Assembly: GCA_037447655.1 (NCBI GenBank)
Contig: JBBHKE010000793.1
Span: forward strand, 179,597-243,596
Source of the DNA: Zygnema cylindricum
Lineage: Eukaryota > Streptophyta > Zygnematophyceae > Zygnematales > Zygnemataceae
DNA: 64,000 bases
Reading direction: 5' to 3'
In this document: piece by piece, positions 22,399-33,935 of the stretch
How the letters are laid out: the number at the start of each line of letters is the position of its first letter
Numbering within the stretch: the first letter of the stretch is position 1
Position numbers and translations under genes: made by a program
The notes under the pieces: model-generated
The model's input: only the letters and a program-made list of their open reading frames with translations
What the model was told of the DNA's origin: nothing
Databases searched by the model: none

Positions 22399-23186
22399 AA
22401 GTAGGGAGCCCTTTAACTAAGTTGTCAGTCTGGCTTGATTGGCTTAAAGCTTATGTCCAGCGACCAACTTTTAGACTACTGCTTTTGATGTAACCAACCT
22501 TCATAAATTCAAGGATGTCTACTAAACAATTGAAATCATTACCGAAGCGGCGCATTGCTTAGTTGTATAATTGAAATTTGAAACCATAACTTGTAAAATG
22601 CATGGTTGTTGACTAAATTATGGAAACAATATACAAATTTTGAAATGTTGAGCTATCAAAATTAATTTGTAAGCATATTTGACTCCTTAAATAAAAATTT
22701 GTCAAATTAAACTAGGAAAACCATACTCAAAATTTTATTTTCGAAACCACCCAAATTGGTGAAATGCAGGGTCGTCGTTTGTTGCTTCTTTTCTTCTAAG
22801 TATATCCCAACCCCCCAAAAAAATCCCTCAAGTATTATGCATAACTGTATTGACTACACAACCGCCTTGAATACATAATGCTTTATACTTGAGCTTTAAT
22901 GTGTAATGATAGCTAAAATAATTTTACTGTGTAGTAGAGCTGAGGCTAATTGAATCGTTGAAGCAAAAAACAAAAAAACGTGCAAATTTAACAGTTCAAT
23001 GTTGTCAACATTTGTGCACACATTGTATGTTGTCATAAAGTAGGAGACAACCGAATTGTTAAGGCTGCTGGTTTTTCCACACAATTATGGTCATATGTTA
23101 CACTTACCAGTTGAATAAGATTTTATGTATAAAATTAAAGAAATAAACAAATATATTTATTGTATAAAACCATATTCAACCAGTAA
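22399..23186. other. no recognisable gene
   Basis: AT-rich sequence with short frames on both strands only. Nothing matched a known family or repeat. Confidence 0.5.
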
Positions 23187-23194
23187 GTTTTTAC

Positions 23195-23639
23195 TAGTGT
23201 TGTGTATCAACAATAAATTTATCGCGATACTACCGCTACTGATAGTTATCGGTTATCAAACAGTAAGGGATCCTGAAATATCGCTCCGAGACCAACAAAC
23301 TCCTTATCGACGATAAGTAAAAATAAAAAAAAACGTTATATAATAGTACTTTATAATATACTAAATTATTATTTTTAGTGTATATAGGCGTGGCTATGTG
23401 CAACGGAATAACAACGGTTCAATTAGACAGAATAAACCGCACAATTGTACGACAAGAAACGTACAATTATCGCTGATAGATATTGGTATCGATGTTATCG
23501 CGATAAAAAACAGATAATATCGGTTTTTTATCGGCGATAACACCAGTTTCGTTATATCGTGCCAATATATCGATTATCGGAAAGCCAAAGAAAAGGTACA
23601 TATCGATTATCGGCAAAACCTTGCCGATACACAATATTA
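23195..23639. mobile_element. hAT-type MITE, copy 1 (445 bp)
   Basis: Terminal repeats TAGTGTTGTGTATC... and ...GATACACAATATTA are flanked by the 8-bp direct repeat GTTTTTAC (23187-23194 and 23640-23647). Eight-base target duplications and TAGTG-like ends are typical of the hAT superfamily. The interior is rich in TATCGGTT/GATAACC inverted motifs and has no open frame, so it is non-autonomous. A second copy lies in reverse orientation at 43029-43493. Confidence 0.88.
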
Positions 23640-24212
23640 GTTTTTACATTGGTGGTAGTGGGTATGGACACTGGATGGTAACAAATTTTTGGTTGGAAGA
23701 ATCCACTTGCTAGAAAAGGCTACCTAAGTATGTGGCAAGTAAATTTACCTATTTCAAAATAAAACTTGGGTAACATGAGTTAGTTTAAAACCAATGTGAA
23801 TGCTATAAAATGTGTGAAATGTCAAACTGTACTTGTATAATCCGAAAGTTTAGTCGTAACAATATTAATATTTTGTTTTTTTATTGATAAAGATGGATTT
23901 ATCCCTCATAAATATTTAACCTTCCTGGCTAATAAACGAAGGAATTGTACAGAAAACTTTACAATTTACAGAAATCCCACAGCTATCTCCAGTTACTGGC
24001 CAGTAAGTCCGCAATTACATTTGGCGGTCCTAGTAAATGTACGGACACGTCTAATGACAGTGTTTACTGGGAGTCCGCTCCATTTTGTCGGGCCAGTAAA
24101 TAACCTCCCTCAATAATGATTGGCGCCACATAGGTTAGAGTCCAGATTATGAAAATCTTAAAAACATCTACCAACGGAAAGTCAAAACGAAATATCTGTA
24201 CCACCGGAGGTA

Positions 24213-24396
24213 CACCGCGAATCGTTATTAGCGTTATGAACTCTATATCGGCACCCCAAATATTTGACATTAATACCTTAAATAGAATAAACTACACTAT
24301 TTAAGGACCCACGTCTCCTGGCACTAAATTAGAATTAATGACGCTAATTTTTTCTTTACACTAATAATTTCTCAACGCTAATAACGATTCGCGGTG
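24213..24396. mobile_element. TA-flanked MITE (CACCG family, 184 bp)
   Basis: Starts CACCGCGAATCGTTATTAGCG, ends GCTAATAACGATTCGCGGTG, with TA on both sides. It carries the CACTATTTAAGGACC core of the short subfamily. Confidence 0.85.
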
Positions 24397-24633
24397 TAGT
24401 AAATGATTCGTACGAAAAGTTTGCGGCCAGATTTTGAATTCGAAAATGGAAATCAAAATTTCGAAACGGAAGGGCAAAAAGACGCGATAAACTTTGAAGA
24501 TCGGTGGATGTCAGACGGAGCGTGCTAGGATATTTTCGGTTGACGTGCATCCTGCGTGGCAGTAGGCACATGGCCTGTATGACGTGTAGGCCTTTGATCG
24601 CTTGTTCAATGTAGATATTTCTTACTTTTTCAC

Positions 24634-24650
24634 GTGTACCAATGGTACAC
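24634..24650. repeat. GTGTACC-n3-GGTACAC palindrome upstream of RPB6
   Basis: A perfect 7-bp inverted repeat around three bases, about 760 bp before the RPB6 start. GTAC-core palindromes recur upstream of other genes here. Any regulatory role is inference. Confidence 0.45.
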
Positions 24651-24946
24651 GACCAGTGTGAAACAACTTCCTCGCGAGGAGAGTTCCTTCAAACTGGATT
24701 ATATGCGCGATTGCTTCGCGGATCTCAAAAAGTGGAATATCCAACGGTCAAGAATGACGCCTACATCATTGGAGCATCCCGACAGCTTTCCAGTAACGAT
24801 GTTTCGTCTCACCAAAAAAAATAATTGTACGAATCTGTACGAAAACGTACGGTGTCCAATAACGAACCCCACTTTTCGTCTAATGGAATCTTACCCTAAA
24901 GGATCCGCGTCCGTATTAATTGCCCTATAAACTCATGAGGTATCTT

Positions 24947-25205
24947 GCGCAATACTTCTTTCTTATCGTGCGCAATAAATTTTTTTTATCGTGCGCAATA
25001 CTATCTTTTTATCGTGCGCAGTACTTCTTTCTTATCGTGCGCTATACTTATTTTTTTATCGTGCGCAATACTTCTTTCTTATCGTGCGCAATACTTCTTT
25101 CTTATCGTGCGCAATACTTCTTTTTTATCGTGCGCAATACCTTTTTTTATCGTGCGCAATACCTTTTTTTATCGTGCGCAACACTTCTTTTTTTATCGTG
25201 CGCAC
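24947..25205. repeat. ATCGTGCGCAATAC minisatellite in the RPB6 upstream region
   Basis: About 12 copies of a 21-25 bp unit, T-rich spacer plus ATCGTGCGCAATAC, lie about 200 to 460 bp before the RPB6 ATG. Each copy has a palindromic TGCGCA except one variant (TGCGCT). Confidence 0.95.
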
Positions 25206-25406
25206 TATTGTGTTCCGTGGATAATTTCGTGCGAGAATTGCTTTCACCAATCGCACTAAAATCCAGTACGCGAACTGCTTGAATTGATATGTTTTTACTT
25301 TTTAGGGTTGATTGTCATTCTCTTGCAGCTTCACTCTTCTTTTAGGGTTGCAAGTCATCTTCCTTTGCTTTATTTTATCGGTTTCGAACCTTTGCAGCTA
25401 TAAACC

Positions 25407-25551
25407 ATGGCGGATGAAGAAGGAGACGATTATGCCGGAGATGGAGGGCAAGTTTCTCCTCTTTGCAACCTCTCTCTCTCTCTCGCTCTCTCTCTCCCCC
25501 TCTCACTCCTCTCCTCTCCCCCCCTCTCTCTCTGTATCCTCTCTCTATCGC

Positions 25552-25602
<51 letters not shown>

Positions 25603-28600
25603 TTTTCTCTCTCTCTGTTTTGATGGAAAGGTAGTTTAAAATGTAAGGTTTAGGTGCTCTTTTGTAATCCTTTGGCAAGTTAGAATGGTTGCAGGTCAGA
25701 ATTAGGTTTTTTTTCAGGTGAATGTTAGTTCATAGGTTTAATATAAAATAGGTTATTTAGGTTAAAAAATCAGCATTGACATGATTGATGAGTTCAGCTG
25801 TTGGTTTTTACGGAATGGTATAGTTTTTTCAGTTTGTTTTTTTTTGTTGTGCAATGTTTTGCTTAGTACTTTGTGAATAAAGTATTCTGATATTTATGTA
25901 TTTTTTTTTTTTTTTTTGTCTTTTTTTTAAATTCAGATATGACGACGAACCAGACGCTCCCGAAATGGAGGTAATTAGATTTTTTGTTTTTCATTCTGTT
26001 TTGTTTTTGTTTGTTTATTTTTTTGGAAGTATTCGGCTTAACCATTTTCTGAAAGAAGCTCGAACCAAAACAGTCTCCAGGTGTTTTTGTCTTCATCTGG
26101 CATTTTATACTTGTTAAATTGACAAGTAAAATTGAGTACATAAGTAATTATTTACAGTCTAATCAGTTTTGTCCCTACCTCTTTATCATATACACTGCTT
26201 AGACACTTGCACCAAAAAGGTAGGGGGGGAAAGGGGGGGAGGAGGGGAGAGATGGAGAGAGGGAGAGGGGGAGAAGGCGGAGAGGGAGATGGAGAGATAG
26301 GGGGGAGGGGGAGGGAGAGTGCAGGAGAGAGAGAAGAGAAATAGAGGAGGGAGAGGTGAGAGGCAAATGGTAAACATCGTAACATGTAACAAAGTGATAA
26401 CCTGAAGAATTGTTAAGAAAAATGAAGAGAAACCATAAAATTTACCCGTGTGACAATTGTATGATTTGTTGCCAGCTGTCATTCGCTTGAAAAACTCATT
26501 TTTAGGAATAAATATAGATGATAATTTTGATTATCCTATAAAGTTTTGAATATCCAAACAAGTTTTGAATATCCGATAGAATTTGTTTGACAATATTATC
26601 ACATTAAATTCAATGTTTGACATTGCAAAAATGCTGTAGATCAAGTGAGATGGTCTCCTTCAATTTTTTGATTAGATGTTTATCACAATTGTTAAATAAC
26701 TAAAAGAGAATAGTTGGGTTCGATCAAGTCCAGTCAGTGATTATCCATTAGTTTGATGATGTTGTATTGTTTTAATATATTAGACTATTATCATGTTATT
26801 TTATGCTATACTATACTATAAATTGATGATATCAATTTATTTGACAGTATTTCAGTTAGTCAAACTGAAGATATTTTTGTTACCTTGTGGTTAGATGTTT
26901 AGTTCAATGATTAAACAACCAAAGATAAGAATTGGATTTAATGAAATACAGTTAGGAGGAAAAAATATCGTTAAGGAAAAAAAACTTGTTGCTTGAAGGG
27001 TAAACTCTACAAGAGCAGTGTCTACAAGGTTCTGTTTTTGACGGTGAATCTGTAGGATTACACCGCGAATCGTTATTAGTGTCAAAGTCACTAATTTGGG
27101 TTCTTAATTTTTTTTTTTTTTTTTCCGCAATTAGTATACATGATTTTCGAAATTAAATTAGCAACGCTATTTAAGTACGTGGACCATAATCTGCCACGTC
27201 TCTCGCACTAAATTAGAATCAATAACACTATTTTTTTTTTACGCTATTTAAACTTTGACACTAATAACGATGCGCGGTGTAGTGTACTGAAAAAAAATAC
27301 CCGTTTTTTTATTTATTATCAATGTCGTATCATCATTTACGGGAGAACTTATCAAAGAGTGCAGAAAACCTCAAGAAACACGCTCTAACATATAACTTAT
27401 GACATATGACATATAACATATAACATATAACATATAACATATAACATATAACATATAACATGTAACATATAACATGTAACATGTAACATGTAACATGTAA
27501 CATGTAACATGTAACATGTAACATGTAACATGTAACATGTAACATGTAACATGTAACATATAACATATAACGTGTACCATATATATGAAATATATATGAA
27601 TGTATGTATGTTGACATACATAAGAGAATGCTTCTGGAGGTCTTATATATACATGCACATTTATATATGTATGTATATGCATGTATCTATATATACATTT
27701 ACATGTACATTACATATGTATAAATGTATGGTATGTATGTATATATAGACATACATGCATATATATATATATAAATATGTTTGTGTGTGTGTGTGTGTGT
27801 GTGTTAAGCATGCTTCTTAAGGTCTTCTGTACTCTCTGGGTAAGTTTTCCCATATATGATGGTATTATATTGATGCATATATATGTATGTATGTACATGC
27901 TTACAAACATGTGCATGTACATGTATATAACCTCTCCATAATCAATTTTCGGTGTTCCAGGATGATGTGGAGGAGGAGGAGGAGAGGGAGGAAGTGGAGG
28001 GACAAGGCATACCGGCCGATGGAATAGAGATAAGAGATACGGAACCGGGTCAGGCTCCCATTCAAGCTCGGAAAACGACAAAATTTATGACAAAGTACGA
28101 GAGAGCGAGAGTTTTGGGCACAAGAGCGCTTCAAATCAGGTGAATTAGGGCTTTTTATTTTTCTAGGGTTTTTTAGGGTTTCTAAATGGTTTTTGAGTAT
28201 GAGAGCGGAAGGGTTTTGTAGACAAGAGTGATTCAAATCAAGTAGATTGTGGCGTTTTTTTTTTTTCATTGGGTGGGTTAGGAGATGATGGGAAACCTCT
28301 TTTTTTCTTAGAAATTTCTTGCAAAATAAATGTAGACGATTGCTTTTTCCTTTACCCATTAATACCCAAGGATGGATTTATTGGGCCAAGGAACTTCTTT
28401 AGGTGAAAATGAGGTTGAAAGGAATGTCAATTTAACAATTTTTGCATACTCAGTAAATAACACATATTTGCATACGAATAAAAAAAACGGTTTTCTTTAA
28501 AGTGTAAACCATCATCGCTGGAATCTACACTACTTATGAAGTCTATTTATGAGTTTTTAAGGAGAATGAGGCCGAATTTTTGACACAAAACGTGATCTAT

Positions 28601-31600
28601 TGAGGAATTCGAGAGATATGGGAGAACTATATGACCTTTAGTTTCAATTAATGTACATAATACGCCATAAAACTGTTATTTACGCCTCATTTATTTTGGT
28701 GGATTAGAATAGATACTACGTTGTAAAGTTGTTAATCACACCATATTTATTGCCGTGGACTGGTATAGATAATACGTCTTAAAATCGTTAACTACACCAC
28801 ATTTATTGTGGTGGACAATATACTTTTGGCCGGTTGCAGTTTCAAGTAGTATGTATCACATGGTTGGAGAGAAAAATGGTGTTGCGATTGTTTGTTTTTC
28901 TATTCTTTGTAAAAGACATTTGTTTGGTCTGCTGGTCAGGAGAGGGAGAGGGGGAAGAGGAAAGGGAGAGGAGAGGGGGGAGAGGGAAAGGTGAGTTTTT
29001 TGTGGGTGGGCGAGAGGAGTGAGCGCTGGGATGTCCAGCTTGGTGGGAGAAACGTGGGCAACTGAGGGAGGGAGGGAGAGAGAGAGAGAGAGAGAAGAGA
29101 GAAAGGAGAGGAAAGTAGAGAGGAGAGAGAGAGAGGAGAGAAGACAGAGGAGAGAGAGAGAGGTGAGGGATTCTTGGAAGAAGGAATTAACGTCCTAGGA
29201 AAGAAGTTGCAACACCGTTTTTTTTTCTTTTTGGTTACTTTCTTAACGACGAAGATATTAGCCCTTTTGTTAAACTCTTTTGATTTTTTCACCTTCTGCA
29301 AAATCCTTCTCTATGCCCCCTGTCCTTCTCTCCCTCTCTCTCCCTCTCTCCCCTCTCCCTCTCTTTCCCTCTCTATCTGCCTCTTTTTCCTTCTTTCCCT
29401 CTCTCCCTCACTCTCTGTCTCTCTCCCTCTCTCTCCCCTTTTCTTCCCCTCTCCCTCTCTCTGTCTTTCCTTTCTCTCCCCTTTACTCCCCCTTTTCCTC
29501 TCTCCCTCTTTCTCTTCCTCGTTCTCCCTCTCTCTCTCCCTCTCTCCCTCTCTCTCTCACTCTTTCGCTCTTTCTCCTCCCCATGTTGGGTTGCAGTATG
29601 AATGCTCCTGTGATGGTAGAATTGGCGGGAGAAACGGATCCTTTGGAGGTAAATTTTTTCCATTCTCGCAATTTAACGCTGTTTTTTTTTTTTTGTTATT
29701 CATAAATGAGGTTTATCTTAATTGAGGTTGTATTTTAATGCTGTTCTTTTTAACGAGCTTCTGTGTTAATGAAGTTTTTTGTTTTATAGGAAGCTCCTCT
29801 TTGGTGAGGTTTTAAAAATATGGAGCTTTAATTATGGATTTAGGTTTTGGGGTTTAATCATGTTTCATTTTTTGAGGGGAGAGGGGGAGGGAGAGGCAGT
29901 AAATCTTAAGCATTCTAATAAAATGGTAATATGCAAATAATATATGCATATGGTCGGCAACTATCTTACCCTGTCCTTTTAACTCATGACCTTCTCCACC
30001 TTTCAGGGAAATTTGGGTTTCACCCTTTAATAGAACGTGCTGACTCTTGGCGTTATTACTTCAGAAAAACAGAAGATAAAGTGAAAAAAGAAAAAAGAAA
30101 AAAGAAAAAAAGATTTAGGAAGAAGCCAAATAGTAGGAAATTGACAACAATTTTTGAATGTTCCCTAAGTTATTGAAATTTTAATTGGACAAATTAGCTG
30201 ATTCTTTGATGTTGATTCTTTGTATTTCATCTTATAAACACCCAGCAGATTGTATTCGTGATTATTACTACATTTTTTATTCTTAACAATGTCATAGTAG
30301 AAACAATAGAAACACCGTCATAATACAAACAATGTTATAATAGAAACAATGTTGTAGTGGAAACAGTTTTATAATAACAACAATGTTATAGTAGAAACAA
30401 TGTTATAATTCAAATGTTGTTATAATAGAACTAGTTTAACCTTCTGTGGTAAATGTGCTCGGTTTTGCTTCATACTCATCATGTATACCTTACGGACATA
30501 TTTTATGTCTAAATATATATCTAATTAAATATGAATGTTTACACTTACTGCTATTTAAGGTGATGTATTTTGCAGATTGCGATGAAAGAATTGCGAGAAA
30601 AGAAAATCCCATTCACAATTCGGAGATATCTTCCGGATGGCAGGTAATGTGACTCTACCTGTAAAGAAAGAAACATGTTTTGAGAGAGAGAGAGGCAGAG
30701 GAGAGACAGGAGAGCGAAAGGAGAAGAGGAAAGATGGAAAGAACTTTCTTTTTCAACGGACGATCTTTCTTTGTCGATGTCGATTTGAGTGATCTTAATG
30801 ATCGTCGATATATCAAACTTCATCGATATCTCTCTCTCTCTCTCTCTCCCTCCCTCCCTCCTCCTCCCTCCTCCCTCCCTCCCTCCCTCCTCCCTCCCTC
30901 CTCCTCCCTCCCCTCCCCTCCCTCCCTCCTCCCTCCCTCCTCCTCCTCCCTCCCTCCTCCCTCCCTCCCTCCCTCCCTCCCTCCCTCCCCCTCCCTCTCT
31001 CTCTGTGTGTGTGTCATTTTATAGTTACCGTCATGTAGTCTATTTGGAATGCTTTTGCGAAAGATCTGGAGGGAGGGGAAGAAAAGAGGGAAAAAGGAGA
31101 AGAGGGAGGGAAGCAGGTTGGCGGTGATAGGAAGGGCTAGTTATAGGGGGGAAAAAGGAAGGGAAGAGAGGAAGGGATGGGACAAGAGGGAGGAGGAGAG
31201 ACTGTGGAACTTCACTGCCCATCAATATTAGAGTTAAGAACACTAATTCAGTCGCGACTCATTTTGGCTAAAATTATAAAAATAGTGTTAATAGTGGTTA
31301 GTAACATTGTTTAACTTTTTTTTTAATAACACTATGTAAGGCTGTGGGCTACAACCTGTCACGTTTTCCTACACTAAATTAGTATTAGACATTCTAATTT
31401 CACATTTACACAAAAAAAAATTCACATTTCACATTTTCACATTTTCACATTTTCACTTTTTCACTTTTTTTTTCTGATTCCTTTAATATCGATCAGTGGT
31501 ATTGTGGAGTTTTTTTTGTCTCGTAGTGTCTTAGTCAAGTAGTTTTTTTTAGGGTTTACTATTTAGTGATATTTCTCGAGATTTGTACTGATAACTACGA

Positions 31601-32055
31601 TGGAGTGTTATTTGCGATCGATCGAAGAGAGAGAGAGAGAGGGAGAGAGGGGACAGAGATGTAGAGAGGGAGAGAGGGAGGGAGATGAAGGGAGAGGAGT
31701 GGGAGAGTGGGTGGGAGAGGGAAATTTTTGAAGAGGGATAGAGGGAAGGGGAGAGGTAAAGAGTGAGAGAGGGAAAGTAGGATTGGAGAGGGAGAAAGGG
31801 AGAGAGGGGGAGAATGAACGGGAGAGTGATAGAGGGAAAAAGGGAAGGTAGGTGGGAGAGGGAGAGGGTGGGGAGGGACATGTAGAGGGAGTGGGACTGG
31901 TAAAGGGAGAAGGAGGGAGAGGGAGGGAGAGGGATTTGACAATAATGTTGAAACTAATTTAGTGTGGGTTTTGTGTTTAATGCAGTTATGAAGATTGGGG
32001 AATCGACGAACTTATTATTGAGGACACATGGAGACGACAAGTGGGTTCGAACTGA
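25407..32055 (+). CDS. RPB6: DNA-directed RNA polymerases I, II and III subunit RPB6
   Basis: RPB6 is the small subunit shared by nuclear RNA polymerases; it clamps the largest subunit and aids assembly. Six exons: 25407-25447, 25937-25970, 27961-28139, 29597-29648, 30576-30643 and 31986-32055, totalling 444 nt or 147 aa plus stop, the usual length for plants. The acidic N-terminus ([19 protein letters not shown]) is followed by the conserved core: [40 protein letters not shown], then [18 protein letters not shown], ending [15 protein letters not shown]. Intron 1 must use a GC donor (GCAAGT at 25448); the nearby GT would create an in-frame stop after the join. The introns hold pyrimidine microsatellites, a MITE and a dispersed repeat. 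The gene is convergent with the FAX-type gene. Confidence 0.96.
25470..25620. repeat. (CT)n tract in RPB6 intron 1
   Basis: Imperfect CTCTCTC repeat shortly after the GC donor. Confidence 0.9.
26025..26215. repeat. dispersed repeat, copy 1 (RPB6 intron 2)
   Basis: The stretch around TCTGGCATTTTATACTTGTT, GAGTACATAAGTA and TTTTGTCCCTACCTCTTTAT aligns over about 190 bp with 35415-35630 in FAX intron 1, same strand. It has no obvious terminal repeats. The family is not recognised. A G-rich purine tract follows at 26219-26360. Confidence 0.75.
27061..27279. mobile_element. TA-flanked MITE (CACCG family) in RPB6 intron 2
   Basis: Starts CACCGCGAATCGTTATTAGTG, ends CTAATAACGATGCGCGGTG, TA on both sides. 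The core CTATTTAAGTACGTGGACC...CTGCCACGTCTCTCGCAC is the short-subfamily signature. Confidence 0.88.
27387..27571. repeat. heptamer array ATAACAT switching to GTAACAT
   Basis: About 25 tandem 7-bp units. The left block is ATAACAT, the middle block GTAACAT, then ATAACAT again. It is followed by TATACATG-rich DNA and a (TG)n run at 27782-27804. It lies in RPB6 intron 2. Confidence 0.95.
28676..28817. repeat. about 58-bp degenerate tandem repeat in RPB6 intron 3
   Basis: Two and a half copies of a unit with TTTATT(T/G)(T/C)GGTGGA and AGATA(C/A)TACG motifs. Confidence 0.7.
28938..29580. repeat. purine then pyrimidine microsatellites in RPB6 intron 3
   Basis: GA-rich DNA at 28938-29165 and CT-rich DNA at 29320-29575, roughly mirror composition. 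The CT-rich block runs up to the exon 4 acceptor and may act as an extended polypyrimidine tract. Confidence 0.85.
30290..30430. repeat. AACAATGTTATAATAGA degenerate repeat in RPB6 intron 4
   Basis: About eight copies of a 17-18 bp unit with variable bases. Confidence 0.8.
30830..31005. repeat. (CT)n/(CCTCCCTCC)n tract in RPB6 intron 5
   Basis: Pure pyrimidine run of about 175 bp, with a short TG repeat right after it. GA-rich tracts of opposite composition follow at 31050-31205 and 31621-31935. Confidence 0.9.
31213..31400. mobile_element. MITE remnant (CACTGCCC subfamily) in RPB6 intron 5
   Basis: The left end CACTGCCCATCAATATTAG and the inner AATAACACTATGTAAGGCTGTGG...CACTAAATTAGTATTAG match the short subfamily. 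The right end dissolves into TTTCACA repeats at about 31400-31470. Confidence 0.6.
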
Positions 32056-32774
32056 GTGATGGTTTGCGGTTTTTCTACCTTCAAGATTCTGGAAAGAAAG
32101 AAAATGTGAGATTTATGGACAAGCATTATAGTGAACATTTGTGAAGATTTAAAAATTCGTGGGCATTTTTGTTATTAACATCTGGAGACTTAGTAGGTAA
32201 GCTATGAATAAGGCAAAGGGACTTTCTATAAAAGCATGTTTTCAGAATCATTAGATTCGTAGTCAAATGATAGTTTGTTTAGGTCTCTGAAAACATGCTT
32301 TTACAACTTAGTATGGAAACCTTTCTTTTGATATCTGGGCTTACTAGTAATGTTGACCGGCCATACTTTCAGACACCCTTTTTAGTATTGTTGAATAAAA
32401 TTGTGCTTTGAATTCATGCAAATTTCTTGTTCGAATGTGTGAAAAATGTCTGAAAAAGCTGATGGAAAATACAGGTTTTTCTTGTATTCCATGTACTGAA
32501 GGCTATCCCAGTAAATTGATTGGTCTTTCTTAAAAGTCGCTCAGTTGGAATTCTACTTAAAAGAGGTCAGAATAAAAACATAAATATAAAAGAAGCACAA
32601 AGAGATAACGATCAGTATGAAAAAGATCATGAAACAGGTGGATATTAGAGGCGTGAACTTGATCATCAGATAGTCCATTAAGATCATCAGCAATAACTAA
32701 ATAACTGAGGATATAAACCAGGCGGCAGCTTCATAGCAATAGCTGAGTAACAGAGAGCGAAATCCAAACAACTA

Positions 32775-32990
32775 CACCGTCTATCGCTATTAGTGTTGAT
32801 AAATTTTTCGTCACTTAAAATACCTTTCTGCGTACACACTTGTCAGATTTTCACATGGAGATGTCAAATCCTTAGATGAAAAACTTGGCTTTCAATCGCA
32901 ACTGTTAGTACTATAATCTGACAAGCTTGTACAGGCAAACGATGTATCAAGTCAAAAAAGAAACATTAACACTAGTAGTGATACACGGTG
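32775..32990. mobile_element. foldback MITE, 216 bp (CACCG family)
   Basis: Starts CACCGTCTATCGCTATTAGTG, ends CACTAGTAGTGATACACGGTG, TA on both sides. The arms also carry GTACACACTTGTCAGATT and its inverse, so the whole element can fold into one hairpin. It lies between RPB6 and the FAX-type gene. Confidence 0.88.
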
Positions 32991-33387
32991 TAGTTTTAAG
33001 CGCACAACAGTAGTACAATCAGCACCAACTTCTTCATATTGTACATGTTGCAAAACTGTGCAAAGTTTGATTTACTTCTCCGAAGAAAGAACTACACCAA
33101 ATTCTAGTAACAACAAACGTTTCAAGTCACTGTGGAACGGCAGATGTACACAATACGATTGGCACTGACACAATTTTTCAGGATACACTTACAGAACTCC
33201 AGATTCTGGGAGTTGTCAAAAAGTTAACACAACGAGTTTATCAAACAACACATCCATTCTCTACATGCATGTCAAATCCTACAGCGACTACACTGCTCGA
33301 TGCTATGAGAGAAAGAATAATTTGTGTAAATACGACATTAAAATGTATAATCTAACTTTAGTGGAATGAGAAAAGACAGTCTATATA

Positions 33388-33483
33388 CACTGCCTTATTT
33401 GATGTTACAAGTTTCAGCCAAAAAAAATCAATATTGAATTAAAGTAAACCACTAAAGTAATCAACTCTAAATGCCATGGGCAG
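33388..33483. mobile_element. short MITE deletion derivative
   Basis: Left end CACTGCCTTATTTGATG and right end ATGCCATGGGCAG, each next to TA, with only about 96 bp in total. Confidence 0.5.
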
Positions 33484-33935
33484 TATAGCAAACTCATGAA
33501 CATCAACCCACATCATCAAGACTGGAACTTCAAAGGAAAACGTTGTTCCCATCAGTAACCTGTAGTCATTAAGTTTCTGGAAGCACATTCAGCTGAACTA
33601 ATGACAAAACATCGACTTTGCATCAATTTTCTTGGCTCAGATCATTCACAAATGTGTTTAGAACATATACACAAAATTTATTATCGATCACCAGCAAACT
33701 ATCTTTTGTTGGCCTAAGCTCTTCCAGCTTTTCATCGACAACAATATACGTTTCTCGACATTTCTCGATTCTCTCTACATTTGTACGAGAAAACAAATCA
33801 TCAACCTCAACCATATACAGTTTTCCTCCTATATTTTCCTCGCTGCAAAAATGAACAATCTGAAAGAAAGGGACTCATATCTCCTGGATATGACGACACA
33901 AGTACATGGAAAAAAACAAAAAAACAACGATTTCA

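Noticed and set aside
24634-24930. 98-codon plus-strand frame upstream of RPB6
   Set aside because: No recognisable domain, and it runs into the TGCGCA minisatellite; probably chance in the promoter region.
24945-25282. Repeated YRAQYFFLIV-type protein frames
   Set aside because: All three frames are open across the 21-25 bp minisatellite, so this is repeat structure and not a coding repeat protein.
27333-27682. Frames with repeating CYMLHVT
   Set aside because: Translation of the 7-bp array.
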